In this document: positions 1 to 9,082 of the stretch, one piece after another
Numbering within the stretch: position 1 is the first letter of the stretch
Layout: each line of letters begins with the position of its first letter
Source of the DNA: an uncultured Pelagibacteraceae bacterium
Lineage (GTDB): Bacteria; Pseudomonadota; Alphaproteobacteria; Pelagibacterales; Pelagibacteraceae
Direction of reading: 5' to 3'
DNA: 64,000 nucleotides
Assembly: GCA_902595725.1 (NCBI GenBank)
Contig: CACJRJ010000001.1
Coordinates: 16,455-80,454, forward strand
Notes under the pieces: generated by a model
Told to the model about the DNA's origin: nothing
The model's database searches: none
What the model saw: the letters and a program-made list of their open reading frames with translations, nothing else
Position numbers and translations under genes: made by a program

Positions 1-39
1 CTTGCCATTCGTGCTATTTATACTTGGTGTATTCTAAAA

Positions 40-1251
40 TCAAGTTATTTTTATAGGATTTAAATTTTTTCTTATAAAAAATAGAGATATTATTGAAACT
101 GAAATATAAGATGCAGAAACTAATGAGATTTGCTCTATAGAGAAACCTTTATCTATTAAAATACCAAATACAGCTGTCCCAAATGCTGTAGCAAATACCA
201 TTAAAGCTGTGGTAAGAGCTTTAATAGAGCCAATGTATTTTACTCCATATATCTCTGCCCATGTTGATGAACCAAGCACATTGCAAAGACCATTTGTAAT
301 ACCAATCAATCCAAAAAATACAAATGATGAAAAAGGATTATCAAAATAAAATAAAACCATGGCAGCAAAAAATAATGGAATATTCATATAAATTAAAATT
401 TTTCTGCTAGTAAATTTATCAATTAAGAATCCTGAAAAAATCAATGCTACAACTGAAAGTATAGAATAGGACATAAATGATTGTGCAATTATATATGGAC
501 CCCAATTTTTTGAAGAAAGAATAAAAGATTGATAAACAAAAGTACCAGTAGCAATAGATGGCATTGCTAACATATTTGCACAAACTATATAAAATCTATA
601 ATCTTTTATAACTTCAATTCTTTTCCATTGTTTAAAATCTTTTTCATTTAAATTATTATCATCCTCTTTTTCTCTTGAATCAAAATTAAGATTTTTTACC
701 AAAAAATAAGAAGAAAGAGGCAAGAAAATCAATACAACAAGTGAAATTCCAATCCAAATATTTTGCCATACTGTAATTGTTAAAAGATAAATCATTAAAA
801 CTGGTAAAATAAATTCTGCTGCAGATAAACCAAACCATCCAGTGCTTAAAGCTTTTCCTCTAGATTTTGTAAAATATCTAGAAATCGTAGTAGTTGCAGT
901 ATGAGACATCATGCCTTGACCAGAAAATCTCATTAATAATATTGCTATAAATAATAATGGTATTGAAGAAATTTTAGAAAAAAAGAAACTAGAAAATGCA
1001 AGTAATAAAATTACAAAAAAAGAAAATTTAGAAATATCTATATCATCAATTTTTTTTCCAACCCAAATTAATATAAAACTACTTAGTAGAGTAGCTGAAG
1101 CATAAACTGAGCCAAATTGTCCATGAGTAATAGATAATTCATTTCTTATACTAGGATTAAATATTCCTAAAAAAAAACTCTGTCCAAAACTTGAAAAAAA
1201 TGTAAATATGAATCCAAATATAACTACTTTTAAACTTAAATTTTTAAACAT
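40..1251 (-). CDS. MFS family transporter
   Basis: A 403-residue, strongly hydrophobic protein with about 12 predicted membrane helices and a charged central loop near residues 190-215 that splits it into two six-helix halves, as in the major facilitator superfamily. It should sit in the inner membrane and move a small solute; the substrate cannot be read from sequence. The start is fixed by a hydrophobic first helix directly after MFKNLSLK. It begins only 8 bases from the divergent dehydrogenase gene at 1260, so its promoter must lie inside that gene. Family call fairly sure, substrate unknown. Confidence 0.85.
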   Translation of the reverse strand: MFKNLSLKVVIFGFIFTFFSSFGQSFFLGIFNPSIRNELSITHGQFGSVYASATLLSSFILIWVGKKIDDIDISKFSFFVILLLAFSSFFFSKISSIPLLFIAILLMRFSGQGMMSHTATTTISRYFTKSRGKALSTGWFGLSAAEFILPVLMIYLLTITVWQNIWIGISLVVLIFLPLSSYFLVKNLNFDSREKEDDNNLNEKDFKQWKRIEVIKDYRFYIVCANMLAMPSIATGTFVYQSFILSSKNWGPYIIAQSFMSYSILSVVALIFSGFLIDKFTSRKILIYMNIPLFFAAMVLFYFDNPFSSFVFFGLIGITNGLCNVLGSSTWAEIYGVKYIGSIKALTTALMVFATAFGTAVFGILIDKGFSIEQISLVSASYISVSIISLFFIRKNLNPIKIT

Positions 1252-1259
1252 ATTTTTTT

Positions 1260-2129
1260 ATGACTTGTAAAGTTGCTTTCATTGGTCTTGGTGTAATGGG
1301 TTATCCAATGGCTGGATATATATCAAAAGCTGGACATAAAGTAACTGTTTATAATAGAACAACTACAAAGGCAGATAAATGGCTTGCTGAATACAAAGGA
1401 GTAAAAGCAGAAACTCCTTCAAAGGCTGCTGAAGGAGCTGACTTTGTTTTTACATGTGTTGGAAATGATAATGATCTTTCTGAAGTAACAATTGGAAGTA
1501 ATGGTATTTATAACACAATTAAAAAAGGAGCAGTTCATATTGATAACACAACTGCTTCAGCTGAGATAGCGAGAAAATTATACAAATCATCTAAAGCACA
1601 TGATTGGGGATTTTTAGATGCACCTGTTTCAGGAGGTCAAGCAGGAGCAGAAAATGGTGCCTTAACTGTAATGATTGGTGGAGATAAAGAAGATTTTGAA
1701 AAAGCAAAAGATGTGATTGATTGTTACAGTAAAAAAATGAAATTACTTGGTAAAGCTGGGAGTGGTCAGTTAGCAAAAATGGTTAATCAAATATGTATCG
1801 CTGGCTTAGTTCAAGGATTATCAGAAGGAATTAATTTTGGAATGAAAGCTGGGTTAAATATGGAAGATGTTATTGAAGTTATCTCAAAAGGAGCAGCTCA
1901 GTCTTGGCAAATGGATAATAGATATAAAACAATGATTGATGATAAATTTGATTTTGGCTTTGCAGTTGATTGGATGAGAAAAGATTTAAAAATTGCAATG
2001 GATGAAGCCAAAAATAATGGATCTTTGCTTCCTATAACTGAAATAATTGATAAATATTATGGTGAAGTTCAAGAACTTGGTGGTAAACGTTGGGATACAT
2101 CTAGTTTAATCAAAAGATTTAGAAAGTAA
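1260..2129 (+). CDS. NAD(P)-dependent 3-hydroxyisobutyrate dehydrogenase-family oxidoreductase
   Basis: A 289-residue beta-hydroxyacid dehydrogenase. The Rossmann dinucleotide motif IGLGVMG is at residues 8-14, the substrate-binding DAPVSGG at 120-126, and the catalytic lysine region AKMVNQ at 172-177 (K173, N176). The family includes 3-hydroxyisobutyrate, tartronate semialdehyde and succinic semialdehyde reductases; which acid is used cannot be decided here. The start is secure because the first beta strand begins at residue 4. It precedes a flavin split-barrel gene by 6 bases, so the two are probably cotranscribed. A second family member lies at 52155-53069. Confidence 0.9.
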   Translation: MTCKVAFIGLGVMGYPMAGYISKAGHKVTVYNRTTTKADKWLAEYKGVKAETPSKAAEGADFVFTCVGNDNDLSEVTIGSNGIYNTIKKGAVHIDNTTASAEIARKLYKSSKAHDWGFLDAPVSGGQAGAENGALTVMIGGDKEDFEKAKDVIDCYSKKMKLLGKAGSGQLAKMVNQICIAGLVQGLSEGINFGMKAGLNMEDVIEVISKGAAQSWQMDNRYKTMIDDKFDFGFAVDWMRKDLKIAMDEAKNNGSLLPITEIIDKYYGEVQELGGKRWDTSSLIKRFRK

Positions 2130-2135
2130 TAATGT

Positions 2136-2735
2136 ATGCAACCAGCATACTATGAAGATTTAAAAGAAATCAAAAAAAAAATTTGGTCAATGCTAGATGA
2201 TGCGGTGACTAACAGAAGCTCTCAATTCAGAATTCCAGTTTTTATTTGTGGAAATCAAAAAGATTTTGATGGAAGGATTGTGGTTCTTAGAAAATCTGAT
2301 CAATCAAATAATATAGTTCAATTTCATAGTGATATTAGATCTGATAAAATTCCTAAATTAAAAAACAATAAAAATGCCTCTATGCTTTTCTATGACAAAG
2401 AAGAAAAGATCCAGGTCAGATTGAAAGTTGAATGTACAATTAATCATAACAACGAAATTACAAAAGAGTCTTGGTCAAAAACAGGACATATCAGCAGAAA
2501 ATGTTATTTAGTTGAAAATGGACCTGGAACAGAATCTCCTAACCCAACATCTGGATTAAAACCAGAATTAGATAATTTTGAATTTACTATGGAGCAAAGT
2601 GAAGAAGGTTATAAGAACTTTACTGTAATTCAATGTAAAATAAAAACTATTGAATGGCTTTATTTAGCTGCCAAAGGTCATCGAAGAGCTAGATTTGAAG
2701 TTGATAACAATAAAGAATATTGGCTTGTCCCTTAA
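2136..2735 (+). CDS. Pyridoxamine 5'-phosphate oxidase-like FMN-binding protein
   Basis: A 199-residue protein with the layout of the Alr4036-type PNPOx split-barrel family: an N-terminal strand set around FDGRIVVLRKSD, a central region with HSDIRSDKIPKL, and the C-terminal WLYLAAKGHRRARF, which resembles the conserved flavin/PLP-binding end of these proteins. Such proteins bind FMN and may oxidise pyridoxamine phosphate or reduce other small molecules. It lies 6 bases after the HIBADH-like gene. An ATG at 2132 is in another frame, so 2136 is chosen. Exact substrate unknown. Confidence 0.75.
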   Translation: MQPAYYEDLKEIKKKIWSMLDDAVTNRSSQFRIPVFICGNQKDFDGRIVVLRKSDQSNNIVQFHSDIRSDKIPKLKNNKNASMLFYDKEEKIQVRLKVECTINHNNEITKESWSKTGHISRKCYLVENGPGTESPNPTSGLKPELDNFEFTMEQSEEGYKNFTVIQCKIKTIEWLYLAAKGHRRARFEVDNNKEYWLVP

Positions 2736-2737
2736 AA

Positions 2738-2941
2738 ATGTTTATAAAATTTATTTTTTATTTATCTCTAATAATTTTAGGAATGATTGCTATGCGCTTT
2801 GGCATAATCCAAATAAGACAATACAAAAAAGGCGAAACAAAACTTAAAAAAAAGTCACTGGAACAGATTGCTTTTGGAATTTTTTTTATAATAATTTTAG
2901 GATTAATTATTTATTCAGTTAATGACCTACTTTTTAATTAA
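2738..2941 (+). CDS. Small two-helix membrane protein
   Basis: A 67-residue hydrophobic protein starting at ATG 2738; an upstream in-frame TTG at 2720 would overlap the previous gene and adds no conserved sequence. There are two predicted membrane helices (about residues 3-21 and 46-63) separated by a basic loop (IRQYKKGETKLKKKS). No family is recognised. Its TAA stop is interlocked with the TAA of the convergent carbonic anhydrase gene through the palindrome TTAA at 2938-2941. Confidence 0.6.
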   Translation: MFIKFIFYLSLIILGMIAMRFGIIQIRQYKKGETKLKKKSLEQIAFGIFFIIILGLIIYSVNDLLFN

Positions 2942-3450
2942 AATATTGATTTAGAATATTTCTTCCAGTTGTCTTGATAATGTTTAGTATTTTCTGCTAT
3001 ATCTTTTTTTTCTTCTTCGGTTACCTCTCTAATAACTTTACCAGGAGAGCCAATTACAAGTGAATTGTCTGGTATTACTTTATTTTCAGTAATCAGAGCT
3101 TTGGCTCCTATAATGCAATTTTTTCCAATTTTTGCATTATTAAGAATCACAGCGCCAATTCCAATTAAACTGTTATCTCCTATCGTGCATCCATGAAGCA
3201 TAACAAGGTGGCCAACTGTTACATTCTTTCCTACTTTTAAAGGACAACCTGGATCGGTATGTAAAACGCTTCCATCTTGTATATTAGAGCCCTCGCCTAT
3301 GTGAATATTTTCTATATCTCCTCTAAGAGTTGCATTAAACCAAATGCTAGAGTTTTTATCTAATGTTACATCTCCAATAATAACAGCATTAGGTGCGACC
3401 CAATTTTCGCCAGAATTTTTTGGTTTTTTATTTTCCAAATCATAAAACAT
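2938..3450 (-). CDS. Gamma carbonic anhydrase-family hexapeptide protein
   Basis: A 170-residue left-handed beta-helix protein built from hexapeptide repeats (VIIGDVTL, IGEGSNIQ, VGKNVTVG, IGDNSLIG, IGKNCIIG). Histidines at 64, 81 and 86 match the three zinc ligands of gamma carbonic anhydrases, and R43, D45, Q58 and D59 match conserved partners. The family hydrates CO2 or acts as a carnitine-operon-like (CaiE/YrdA) protein; the retained histidines favour metal binding. It is divergent from the thioredoxin-like gene with 19 bases between starts, including a TATAAT-like box near 3455. Confidence 0.85.
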   Translation of the reverse strand: MFYDLENKKPKNSGENWVAPNAVIIGDVTLDKNSSIWFNATLRGDIENIHIGEGSNIQDGSVLHTDPGCPLKVGKNVTVGHLVMLHGCTIGDNSLIGIGAVILNNAKIGKNCIIGAKALITENKVIPDNSLVIGSPGKVIREVTEEEKKDIAENTKHYQDNWKKYSKSIF

Positions 3451-3469
3451 ATCTTATATAATACTTAAC

Positions 3470-4027
3470 ATGTCACTAACAAAAACTCCAATATGTGATT
3501 TTGGAAAAAAAGCTGAAACTTTCCAATTAAAATCTACTGATAATAAAATTATTTCACTAAATGATATCAAGGGAGTTAATGGAACTTTGATAATGTTTAT
3601 TTGCAATCATTGTCCTTATGTAAAGGCAGTTATTGAGGATATTGTTGAGGATACAAATAAATTAGCTGATTTTGGGATAAAATCAGTAGCAATTTGCTCT
3701 AACGATGTAAAAAATTATCCTGAAGACTCATTTGAAAAAATGATTGAATTCTCAAAAGAAAATAAATTTAATTTTCCATATATGATTGATGAAACCCAAG
3801 AGGTTGCAAAAAAATATGATGCTGTATGTACTCCTGATTTTTTTGGTTATAATAAAGATTTAGAATTACAATACAGAGGAAGAATTAGAGAATTAAAAGA
3901 ATTGAAACCTGTAAGAAGTGGAGAAAGTGATTTATATAAGGCAATGAAACAAATTTCTGAAACAGGAAAAGGACCGGAAAGTCAAATTCCAAGTATGGGT
4001 TGTAATATCAAGTGGTTGAATAATTAA
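3470..4027 (+). CDS. Thioredoxin-like redoxin family protein
   Basis: A 185-residue AhpC/TSA-type redoxin with a thioredoxin fold. The redox motif is CNHCPY with cysteines 45 and 48, inside the MFICNHCPYVKAV segment typical of the thioredoxin-family proteins often annotated near peroxiredoxins. The DFFGYNKD and YRGRI segments also match this group. It is probably a cytoplasmic thiol oxidoreductase, since no signal peptide is visible. Its stop codon shares one base with the start of the downstream glycosyltransferase. Confidence 0.85.
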   Translation: MSLTKTPICDFGKKAETFQLKSTDNKIISLNDIKGVNGTLIMFICNHCPYVKAVIEDIVEDTNKLADFGIKSVAICSNDVKNYPEDSFEKMIEFSKENKFNFPYMIDETQEVAKKYDAVCTPDFFGYNKDLELQYRGRIRELKELKPVRSGESDLYKAMKQISETGKGPESQIPSMGCNIKWLNN

Positions 4028-5109
4028 TGTATATAGTAGTTACCAGATCTTTTCCTCCAGAAGTTGGAGGAATGCAAAACTTAATGTGGGGATTAACCTG
4101 CTCTATAGCAAAATACAATTTAGTAAAAGTATTTGCTGACTTTCATGAAAATTATAAAGAGCATGATCAAAAAGTATCTTTTTCAATCGATAGAGTTGCA
4201 GGAATTAAACTTTTAAGAAAGCATCGAAAATCATACTTGGTAAATGAATTTATAAAAAAAAATAAAAATGTTAGTTGTGTTATTGCAGATCATTGGAAAA
4301 GTTTGGAACTAATTAAAACATCAAAGAAAAAAATTTGTTTAATTCACTCTAAAGAAATTAATCATAAAAAAGGATCGTTTGCTAATAGAAGAATTTTAAA
4401 AGTTTTTGATAATATTGATTTGGTTGTTGCTAATTCTGAATATACAAAAAATCTTGCTATGGAGATCGGAATAGATGAAAATAAGATTATTGTTATTAAT
4501 CCAGGTGTATTTCCAGCTAAAGAAATAGATAAATCATCAATTAAAGAAGCTGAAAATTTATTAAAAAATAAAAATCCTAGATTAATTACAGTTTCGAGGT
4601 TTGATAAAAGAAAAAATCATGAAAAAGTAATAATGGCATTAAGAAACCTTAAACAAATATACCCAAATATTGTTTATACTTGCATAGGTTATGGCGAAGA
4701 AGAAGAAAATGTTAAAAAACTTACAAATGAACTAGAATTAAATGAACAAGTAATATTTTTAAAAAATATCCCTCAAGACCTGAAAAATGCACTAGTTTCA
4801 AAATCAAATCTTTTTGTTATGCCATCAATTATACACAAAACTTCAGTTGAAGGATTTGGTATTGCATACGTAGAAGCTGCTCAATACGGAATACCTTCTA
4901 TTGGTGGAAAAGACGGAGGTGCATCAGATGCAATAAAAAATAATGAAACAGGAATTATTTGTGATGGTAATAATTTAGAAGAAATTTATTCTAGTATAGA
5001 TTTAATTTTAAAAAATAATTCATATTTAGAAATGGGTAAAAAAGCTAAAGATTACTCAACTAAATTTGAATGGGATAATATAACCAAAGAATATTTAAAA
5101 ATTTTGTGA
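4027..5109 (+). CDS. Glycosyltransferase family 4 protein
   Basis: A 360-residue GT-B fold glycosyltransferase. The N-terminal RSFPPEVGGMQ motif is the acceptor-domain signature of group 1 enzymes; SRFDKRKNHE at 190-199 and EGFGIAYVE at 275-283 form the nucleotide-sugar binding part with the EX7E-like pair. It likely transfers a sugar onto lipopolysaccharide or another surface glycan at the inner membrane. It overlaps the redoxin gene by one base and is followed 12 bases later by a small membrane protein gene. Donor and acceptor are unknown. Confidence 0.88.
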   Translation: MYIVVTRSFPPEVGGMQNLMWGLTCSIAKYNLVKVFADFHENYKEHDQKVSFSIDRVAGIKLLRKHRKSYLVNEFIKKNKNVSCVIADHWKSLELIKTSKKKICLIHSKEINHKKGSFANRRILKVFDNIDLVVANSEYTKNLAMEIGIDENKIIVINPGVFPAKEIDKSSIKEAENLLKNKNPRLITVSRFDKRKNHEKVIMALRNLKQIYPNIVYTCIGYGEEEENVKKLTNELELNEQVIFLKNIPQDLKNALVSKSNLFVMPSIIHKTSVEGFGIAYVEAAQYGIPSIGGKDGGASDAIKNNETGIICDGNNLEEIYSSIDLILKNNSYLEMGKKAKDYSTKFEWDNITKEYLKIL

Positions 5110-5121
5110 TAAGATAAATTT

Positions 5122-5538
5122 ATGATCGATAAATTTAATGGAATTATTTATTTTATAATTTTCATAGTACATTTTGGAGCTTTCGCCGTGTATGCATTTA
5201 GATGCTTATTTACAACTAAAGCATTTGTTGACCAATACGGTATGGGAGATGGTTCGGCAATCATGACGAGGTTTTTTGGTTCTATATTTGTTGGTTCCGT
5301 TTTAATGGCAATCTATGTGGGCTTTATAAGAGCTGATGGATTAGAAAATACATGGGCTTTCTTTAATTTAATATTTTTGCAGAATGCATGTGCTTTCGTT
5401 TTTGCTATTTGGTCCCATCAAAAAGGAAATTTAGGTACAAATGAAAAAACTTCTAAAGAGGGAATAATAGCTCCTGGTGCACTTACAGTTTTAAGCGCTC
5501 TTCTTTGTTACGGCTTAGCAGATAAAATTTATATTTAG
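5122..5538 (+). CDS. Hypothetical four-helix membrane protein
   Basis: A 138-residue protein with four hydrophobic segments at about residues 7-27, 47-68, 78-96 and 116-135, so a small inner-membrane protein. A glycine-rich loop (YGMGDGSAIM) lies between helices 1 and 2. I do not recognise the family with certainty. It follows the glycosyltransferase by 12 bases. Its TAG stop overlaps the TAA stop of the convergent glycosyltransferase 9 gene in TTAG at 5535-5538. Confidence 0.7.
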   Translation: MIDKFNGIIYFIIFIVHFGAFAVYAFRCLFTTKAFVDQYGMGDGSAIMTRFFGSIFVGSVLMAIYVGFIRADGLENTWAFFNLIFLQNACAFVFAIWSHQKGNLGTNEKTSKEGIIAPGALTVLSALLCYGLADKIYI

Positions 5539-6470
5539 TTTAAATTAATTTTTTCTAAAACTTTGTCTGTAGATAGTTTTGCTAAATCATTAACTTGAAT
5601 TGCTTTAAAATTGTCTCTTTCAATGCTAACTTTGTAAGCTGTAGTATGGGATCCAAATAAAGTTAAACCTTTGGCTCCTAAATGTGCTGACATATGTGCA
5701 GGCCCTGTATCGTTTGCAATAACAAATGAACTATCTTTTATTAATGATGAAAGTTGAGAAATATCTAAAGCTTTACCATTATCTAAAATACATAATGCAT
5801 TAATATTTTTTGAATCATTAATTTCATCTGGGCCTGGTGCTACTACAATTTTGTACTGATCGTTATATTGTCTTTTTATTTTTTCAATTAGCTCATTGTA
5901 ATAAGGCCACTTTTTTTGAGAGAGATGGGGCGAGCAGAATGGGAATAAAACTATATATTTTTCTAATTTATATTCTGATTTTATTTTTGATATATCTGAA
6001 CAACTCCAAGAAAAATCAGGGAGCAATGTATACTTGGTATTTATTTCTGAAGTCTGTAGTTGATGGTTAAATCTCTCCAGAACAGATTTTTTATCAAATT
6101 CTTCTTTTGTTTTATCTTTTGGGAGTGTTGTTTCAGATGACGACCATGTATTGAAATTTGAATTTGGAAATAAAATTTTTTTATAAAAACTTGTTCTTGA
6201 AGAATTTTGTAAATCATAAACCTTGGAAATTTTTAGTTTTTTTATTTTTCTCATCAAAAAATAAAGGTAGATTAGATTAAATCTGGATAATCTCTTGTCT
6301 AATATTACATCTGTTAAATAGGGATTTTTTTTAAATAAATCAAAATATGGCTTTGTAGTTAAAAGATATATTTGATCGTTATTGTGGTTTTCAGATATAT
6401 CTTGAATTGCACCACAAGCTTGCGCTATATCTCCTAAAGAACCGTGTTTTATTATTAAAATATTAGACAT
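5535..6470 (-). CDS. Glycosyltransferase family 9 (heptosyltransferase-like)
   Basis: A 311-residue GT9 protein. It opens with ILIIKHGSLGDIAQA, the family's N-terminal signature (residues 4-18), and carries ANDTGPAHMSAHLG followed by LFGSHTT around residues 252-277, the nucleotide-sugar binding site of ADP-heptose:LPS heptosyltransferases. It probably adds a sugar to the lipopolysaccharide core. Together with the GT4 gene at 4027 and the GT2 and dehydratase genes at 14253-16182 it points to a surface-glycan pathway scattered over the window. Sugar specificity is inferred from family only. Confidence 0.85.
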   Translation of the reverse strand: MSNILIIKHGSLGDIAQACGAIQDISENHNNDQIYLLTTKPYFDLFKKNPYLTDVILDKRLSRFNLIYLYFLMRKIKKLKISKVYDLQNSSRTSFYKKILFPNSNFNTWSSSETTLPKDKTKEEFDKKSVLERFNHQLQTSEINTKYTLLPDFSWSCSDISKIKSEYKLEKYIVLFPFCSPHLSQKKWPYYNELIEKIKRQYNDQYKIVVAPGPDEINDSKNINALCILDNGKALDISQLSSLIKDSSFVIANDTGPAHMSAHLGAKGLTLFGSHTTAYKVSIERDNFKAIQVNDLAKLSTDKVLEKINLN

Positions 6471-6502
6471 ATTTTTAACAACTTAACACACTATAAAATT
6501 TT

Positions 6503-6892
6503 ATGAATAAAATTCTAGTTGAAGTATCTGTTGGAGAACTTTTTGACAAAATATCCATTTTAGAAATTAAAAAAGACAGAATTAAAGACTCTGAGAAGCT
6601 TAATTTTATAAATGACGAATATAAAGTTTTAAAAAATGAACTAGAAAAAAATGTAAAAATGGATGTAAAATTAGAAAAATTTTTTGTTGCCTTAAAAAAT
6701 ATAAATTCAAAATTGTGGGTTATTGAAGATGATAAAAGAAAGTGTGAAAAAGATTCAAATTTTGGAGAAGAATTTATTAGATTGTCTAGAGATGTTCATT
6801 TTCTTAACGATACTCGAGCTAAAATCAAATTAGATATAAACAATCACACAGGATCAAAAATAAAAGAAATCAAAGAATATACAAATTATTAA
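6503..6892 (+). CDS. DUF6165-like hypothetical protein
   Basis: A 129-residue, highly charged and mostly helical protein starting MNKILVEVSVGELFDKISILEIK. This opening resembles the DUF6165 family, whose members often sit beside glycosyltransferase genes; function unknown. No signal peptide or membrane helix. It is divergent from the GT9 gene (32 bases between starts), which fits that habit. Its stop is interlocked with that of the nitrilase gene at TTAA 6889-6892. The family assignment is from memory of the motif and moderately sure. Confidence 0.65.
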   Translation: MNKILVEVSVGELFDKISILEIKKDRIKDSEKLNFINDEYKVLKNELEKNVKMDVKLEKFFVALKNINSKLWVIEDDKRKCEKDSNFGEEFIRLSRDVHFLNDTRAKIKLDINNHTGSKIKEIKEYTNY

Positions 6893-7674
6893 TTTAAACT
6901 TGGTATAATTTTTCTTAGATCCATTGAAAGTTTTGGATTAATTTTAGTACAAATAATTCCTGTTCCTTTTTTTTTAATTTTAAGGATTTTACCGTCTGGT
7001 GAAATAATAACTGAATGACCAAAAGTTTCTCTTTGTTTCGTATTTCTGCCTGTATGGTTTGGCGCAAATATATAGCAGAAGTTTTCAATTGCTCTGGCTT
7101 TAAGTAGCTCTAACCAATGTTTTTTTCCTGTTATCTTGGTAAATGCAGATGGCACACTAATAAAATGAACATTTTTTTTTGATAAATTTCTATAAATTTC
7201 AGGAAATCTTAAATCAAAGCAAATTGTTAAGCCTAGATTGCCCCAAGGCAACTTAATAGAAACTAACTTGTTTCCTGGTTTGTATGTTTTGCTTTCTTGG
7301 TGTTTTTCATTATTTTTTAACTTTACATCAAACATTTTAATTTTATCATAATATTTTACAATTTTACCATTAGGCCCTATCATAATTGATCTATTTCTAA
7401 ATTTTTTTTTATCTTTCACTGCTATAGATCCAATTAAAATCCATTTTTTATTTTTTTTTGATATTTCCTTCACTTCTTTAAGAAGAGGATCAGTTTGCAT
7501 TGTAAAAGTATTTTGAGTTAAAATTTTTATATTACTTGTAATTATAGAAGTTGTTTCTGGTGTAATAATAAGATCAGCACCTAATTTTATAGATTTTTTT
7601 ATATAATTAATTGTTTGATTAAAATTTTTTTTATAGTTTTCACCTCCTGATAACTGTATGCAAGCAACTTTCAT
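6889..7674 (-). CDS. Carbon-nitrogen hydrolase (nitrilase superfamily amidase)
   Basis: A 261-residue nitrilase-superfamily protein with the Glu-Lys-Cys triad: E40 in ITPETTS, K111 in the KIKMFDV segment and C152 in ICFDLRFPEIYR. The DLRFPE segment and overall length match the Nit1/NitFhit branch, which includes deaminated-glutathione amidase and omega-amidase. It hydrolyses a C-N bond of a small amide in the cytoplasm. It follows the amino-acid ABC permease gene with a one-base overlap, suggesting cotranscription and perhaps action on imported or damaged amides. Substrate not proven. Confidence 0.85.
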   Translation of the reverse strand: MKVACIQLSGGENYKKNFNQTINYIKKSIKLGADLIITPETTSIITSNIKILTQNTFTMQTDPLLKEVKEISKKNKKWILIGSIAVKDKKKFRNRSIMIGPNGKIVKYYDKIKMFDVKLKNNEKHQESKTYKPGNKLVSIKLPWGNLGLTICFDLRFPEIYRNLSKKNVHFISVPSAFTKITGKKHWLELLKARAIENFCYIFAPNHTGRNTKQRETFGHSVIISPDGKILKIKKKGTGIICTKINPKLSMDLRKIIPSLN

Positions 7675-8348
7675 TATTGATAACTATATTTTTTCTCTAA
7701 ATATTTTATTATATTATGAATCAAAAAAGTAATAAATAAATAAATACTTCCTGCCACTATAAATACTTCAATTGGTCTAAAAGTTGTAGATATTATAAAT
7801 TTTGCAACACCTGTTATATCTAAAAGAGTAACTGTGCTTGCAAGAGATGTGCCTTTTAACATTAGTATTATTTCGTTACCATAAGCAGGTAAAGACTGTT
7901 TAATTGCTATTGGTATTTGTATTTTAGTAAAGATAAATATTTTATTTAATCCTAAGCTTCTTCCAGCTTCAATTATACCTGGTTTTATTGTTTCAAATGC
8001 TGATCTTAATATCTCGGAAGTGTATGCTCCAGTGTTTAATGAAAATGCAATAATTGCACACCAATATGGTTCTTTTAAAATAACCCATAAAAAAGTAGTT
8101 CTTAAATACTCAATTTGTCCAAGGCCGAAATAAATAATAAATATCTGAACTAAAAGTGGCGTTCCTCTAAATACATATGAATATACATACGCAAAACCAC
8201 TTATTAATTTATTTTTATTTAATCTTAGAATTGCAAAAAATAATCCTAAAAATAGACCAAAAAATAATGATGCAGATAAAAGTTTTAAAGTTACAACTGT
8301 TGCATTAAGTAATTTTGGGAAACTTGTTATTATTAGTTCTAGGTCCAT
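7674..8348 (-). CDS. Polar amino acid ABC transporter permease (HisM/GlnP type)
   Basis: A 224-residue membrane protein with about five helices and the EAA-type cytoplasmic loop EAGRSLGLNKIFIFTKIQIPIAI, placing it in the histidine/lysine/glutamine permease family. RGTPLLVQIFIIYFG is a family hallmark. The start is the ATG at 8348, which overlaps the TGA of the preceding permease (TGATG); a TTG one codon earlier is less likely. It forms a heterodimeric channel with the 8348-9040 product. Confidence 0.9.
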   Translation of the reverse strand: MDLELIITSFPKLLNATVVTLKLLSASLFFGLFLGLFFAILRLNKNKLISGFAYVYSYVFRGTPLLVQIFIIYFGLGQIEYLRTTFLWVILKEPYWCAIIAFSLNTGAYTSEILRSAFETIKPGIIEAGRSLGLNKIFIFTKIQIPIAIKQSLPAYGNEIILMLKGTSLASTVTLLDITGVAKFIISTTFRPIEVFIVAGSIYLFITFLIHNIIKYLEKKYSYQ

Positions 8349-9040
8349 CAATATCCTCTGCTATAGTTTTTTTCCAATTTATTGATAAATTTCATACTTA
8401 AATAAGTAAGCATTAAGTATAAAAGCGCTGCAAAAGAATAAAAGAAAAGTGGATCTCTAGTTGATCCTGCTGCAATATAAGATTGTCTCATAATCTCAAC
8501 TAATCCAGTAACAGAAATTAAAGATGTATCTTTTAAAGTTATTTGCCAAACATTGCTAAGATTAGGTATCGCTAGTCTTAACATTTGAGGCATAATTACT
8601 TTAAAAAAATATATATATTTTTTTAAACCTAAAACATGACAAGCTTCGAACTGACCTTTGTCTATTGATTGAATTGCACCTCTAAAAACTTCTGTAGAAT
8701 AAGCGCCAGAAATAATTCCAATTGAAATAGCGCCAGTCAAAAAAGCATTGATTTCAATATAATCATAATAACCAAAAATCTGAGCAACATACATTATCGC
8801 TCCGCTTCCTCCAAAAAAGAAAAGGTAAATAACTAAAAGTTCTGGGACTCCTCTTACAACCGTAGTGTAAAAATTAGCAACTAAATTTAAAATTTTATAT
8901 TTTGAAAGTTTTAAAGGTGTAAAAACTAATGCAAATAAAAAACCGATTAACATTGCTGTAACTGCAACAGCAATTGTCATGAGTGTAGCTACAAAAAGCT
9001 CATCACCCCAACCGTTGTCTCCAAATGATATTAAGTCCAT
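8348..9040 (-). CDS. Polar amino acid ABC transporter permease (HisQ type)
   Basis: A 230-residue inner-membrane permease of the same family, with RGVPELLVIYLFFFGG near residue 63 and an EAA loop EACHVLGLKKYIYFFKVIMPQML. It begins after the binding-protein gene, separated by a strong inverted repeat at 9044-9071. It pairs with the adjacent permease. No ATP-binding subunit gene lies in the operon or next to it, so the complex must use an ATPase encoded elsewhere. Confidence 0.9.
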   Translation of the reverse strand: MDLISFGDNGWGDELFVATLMTIAVAVTAMLIGFLFALVFTPLKLSKYKILNLVANFYTTVVRGVPELLVIYLFFFGGSGAIMYVAQIFGYYDYIEINAFLTGAISIGIISGAYSTEVFRGAIQSIDKGQFEACHVLGLKKYIYFFKVIMPQMLRLAIPNLSNVWQITLKDTSLISVTGLVEIMRQSYIAAGSTRDPLFFYSFAALLYLMLTYLSMKFINKLEKNYSRGY

Positions 9041-9043
9041 GGT

Positions 9044-9071
9044 AAAAGGCGGTTAAAATTAACCGCCTTTT
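9044..9071 (-). terminator. Hairpin between binding-protein and permease genes
   Basis: A perfect inverted repeat of 13-base arms (9044-9056 and 9059-9071) with a two-base centre; the arm is AAAAGGCGGTTAA. On the minus strand it lies directly after the substrate-binding protein gene and 3 bases before the permease start, with A and T tails on each side. It could act as a partial terminator or as a 3' stabiliser giving more binding protein than permease. Confidence 0.8.
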
Positions 9072-9082
9072 AAATTTTAAAT

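Noticed and set aside
1..39. Edge sequence before the first gene
   Set aside because: Too short to assign; no stop-to-stop coding sequence, tRNA or terminator could be supported.
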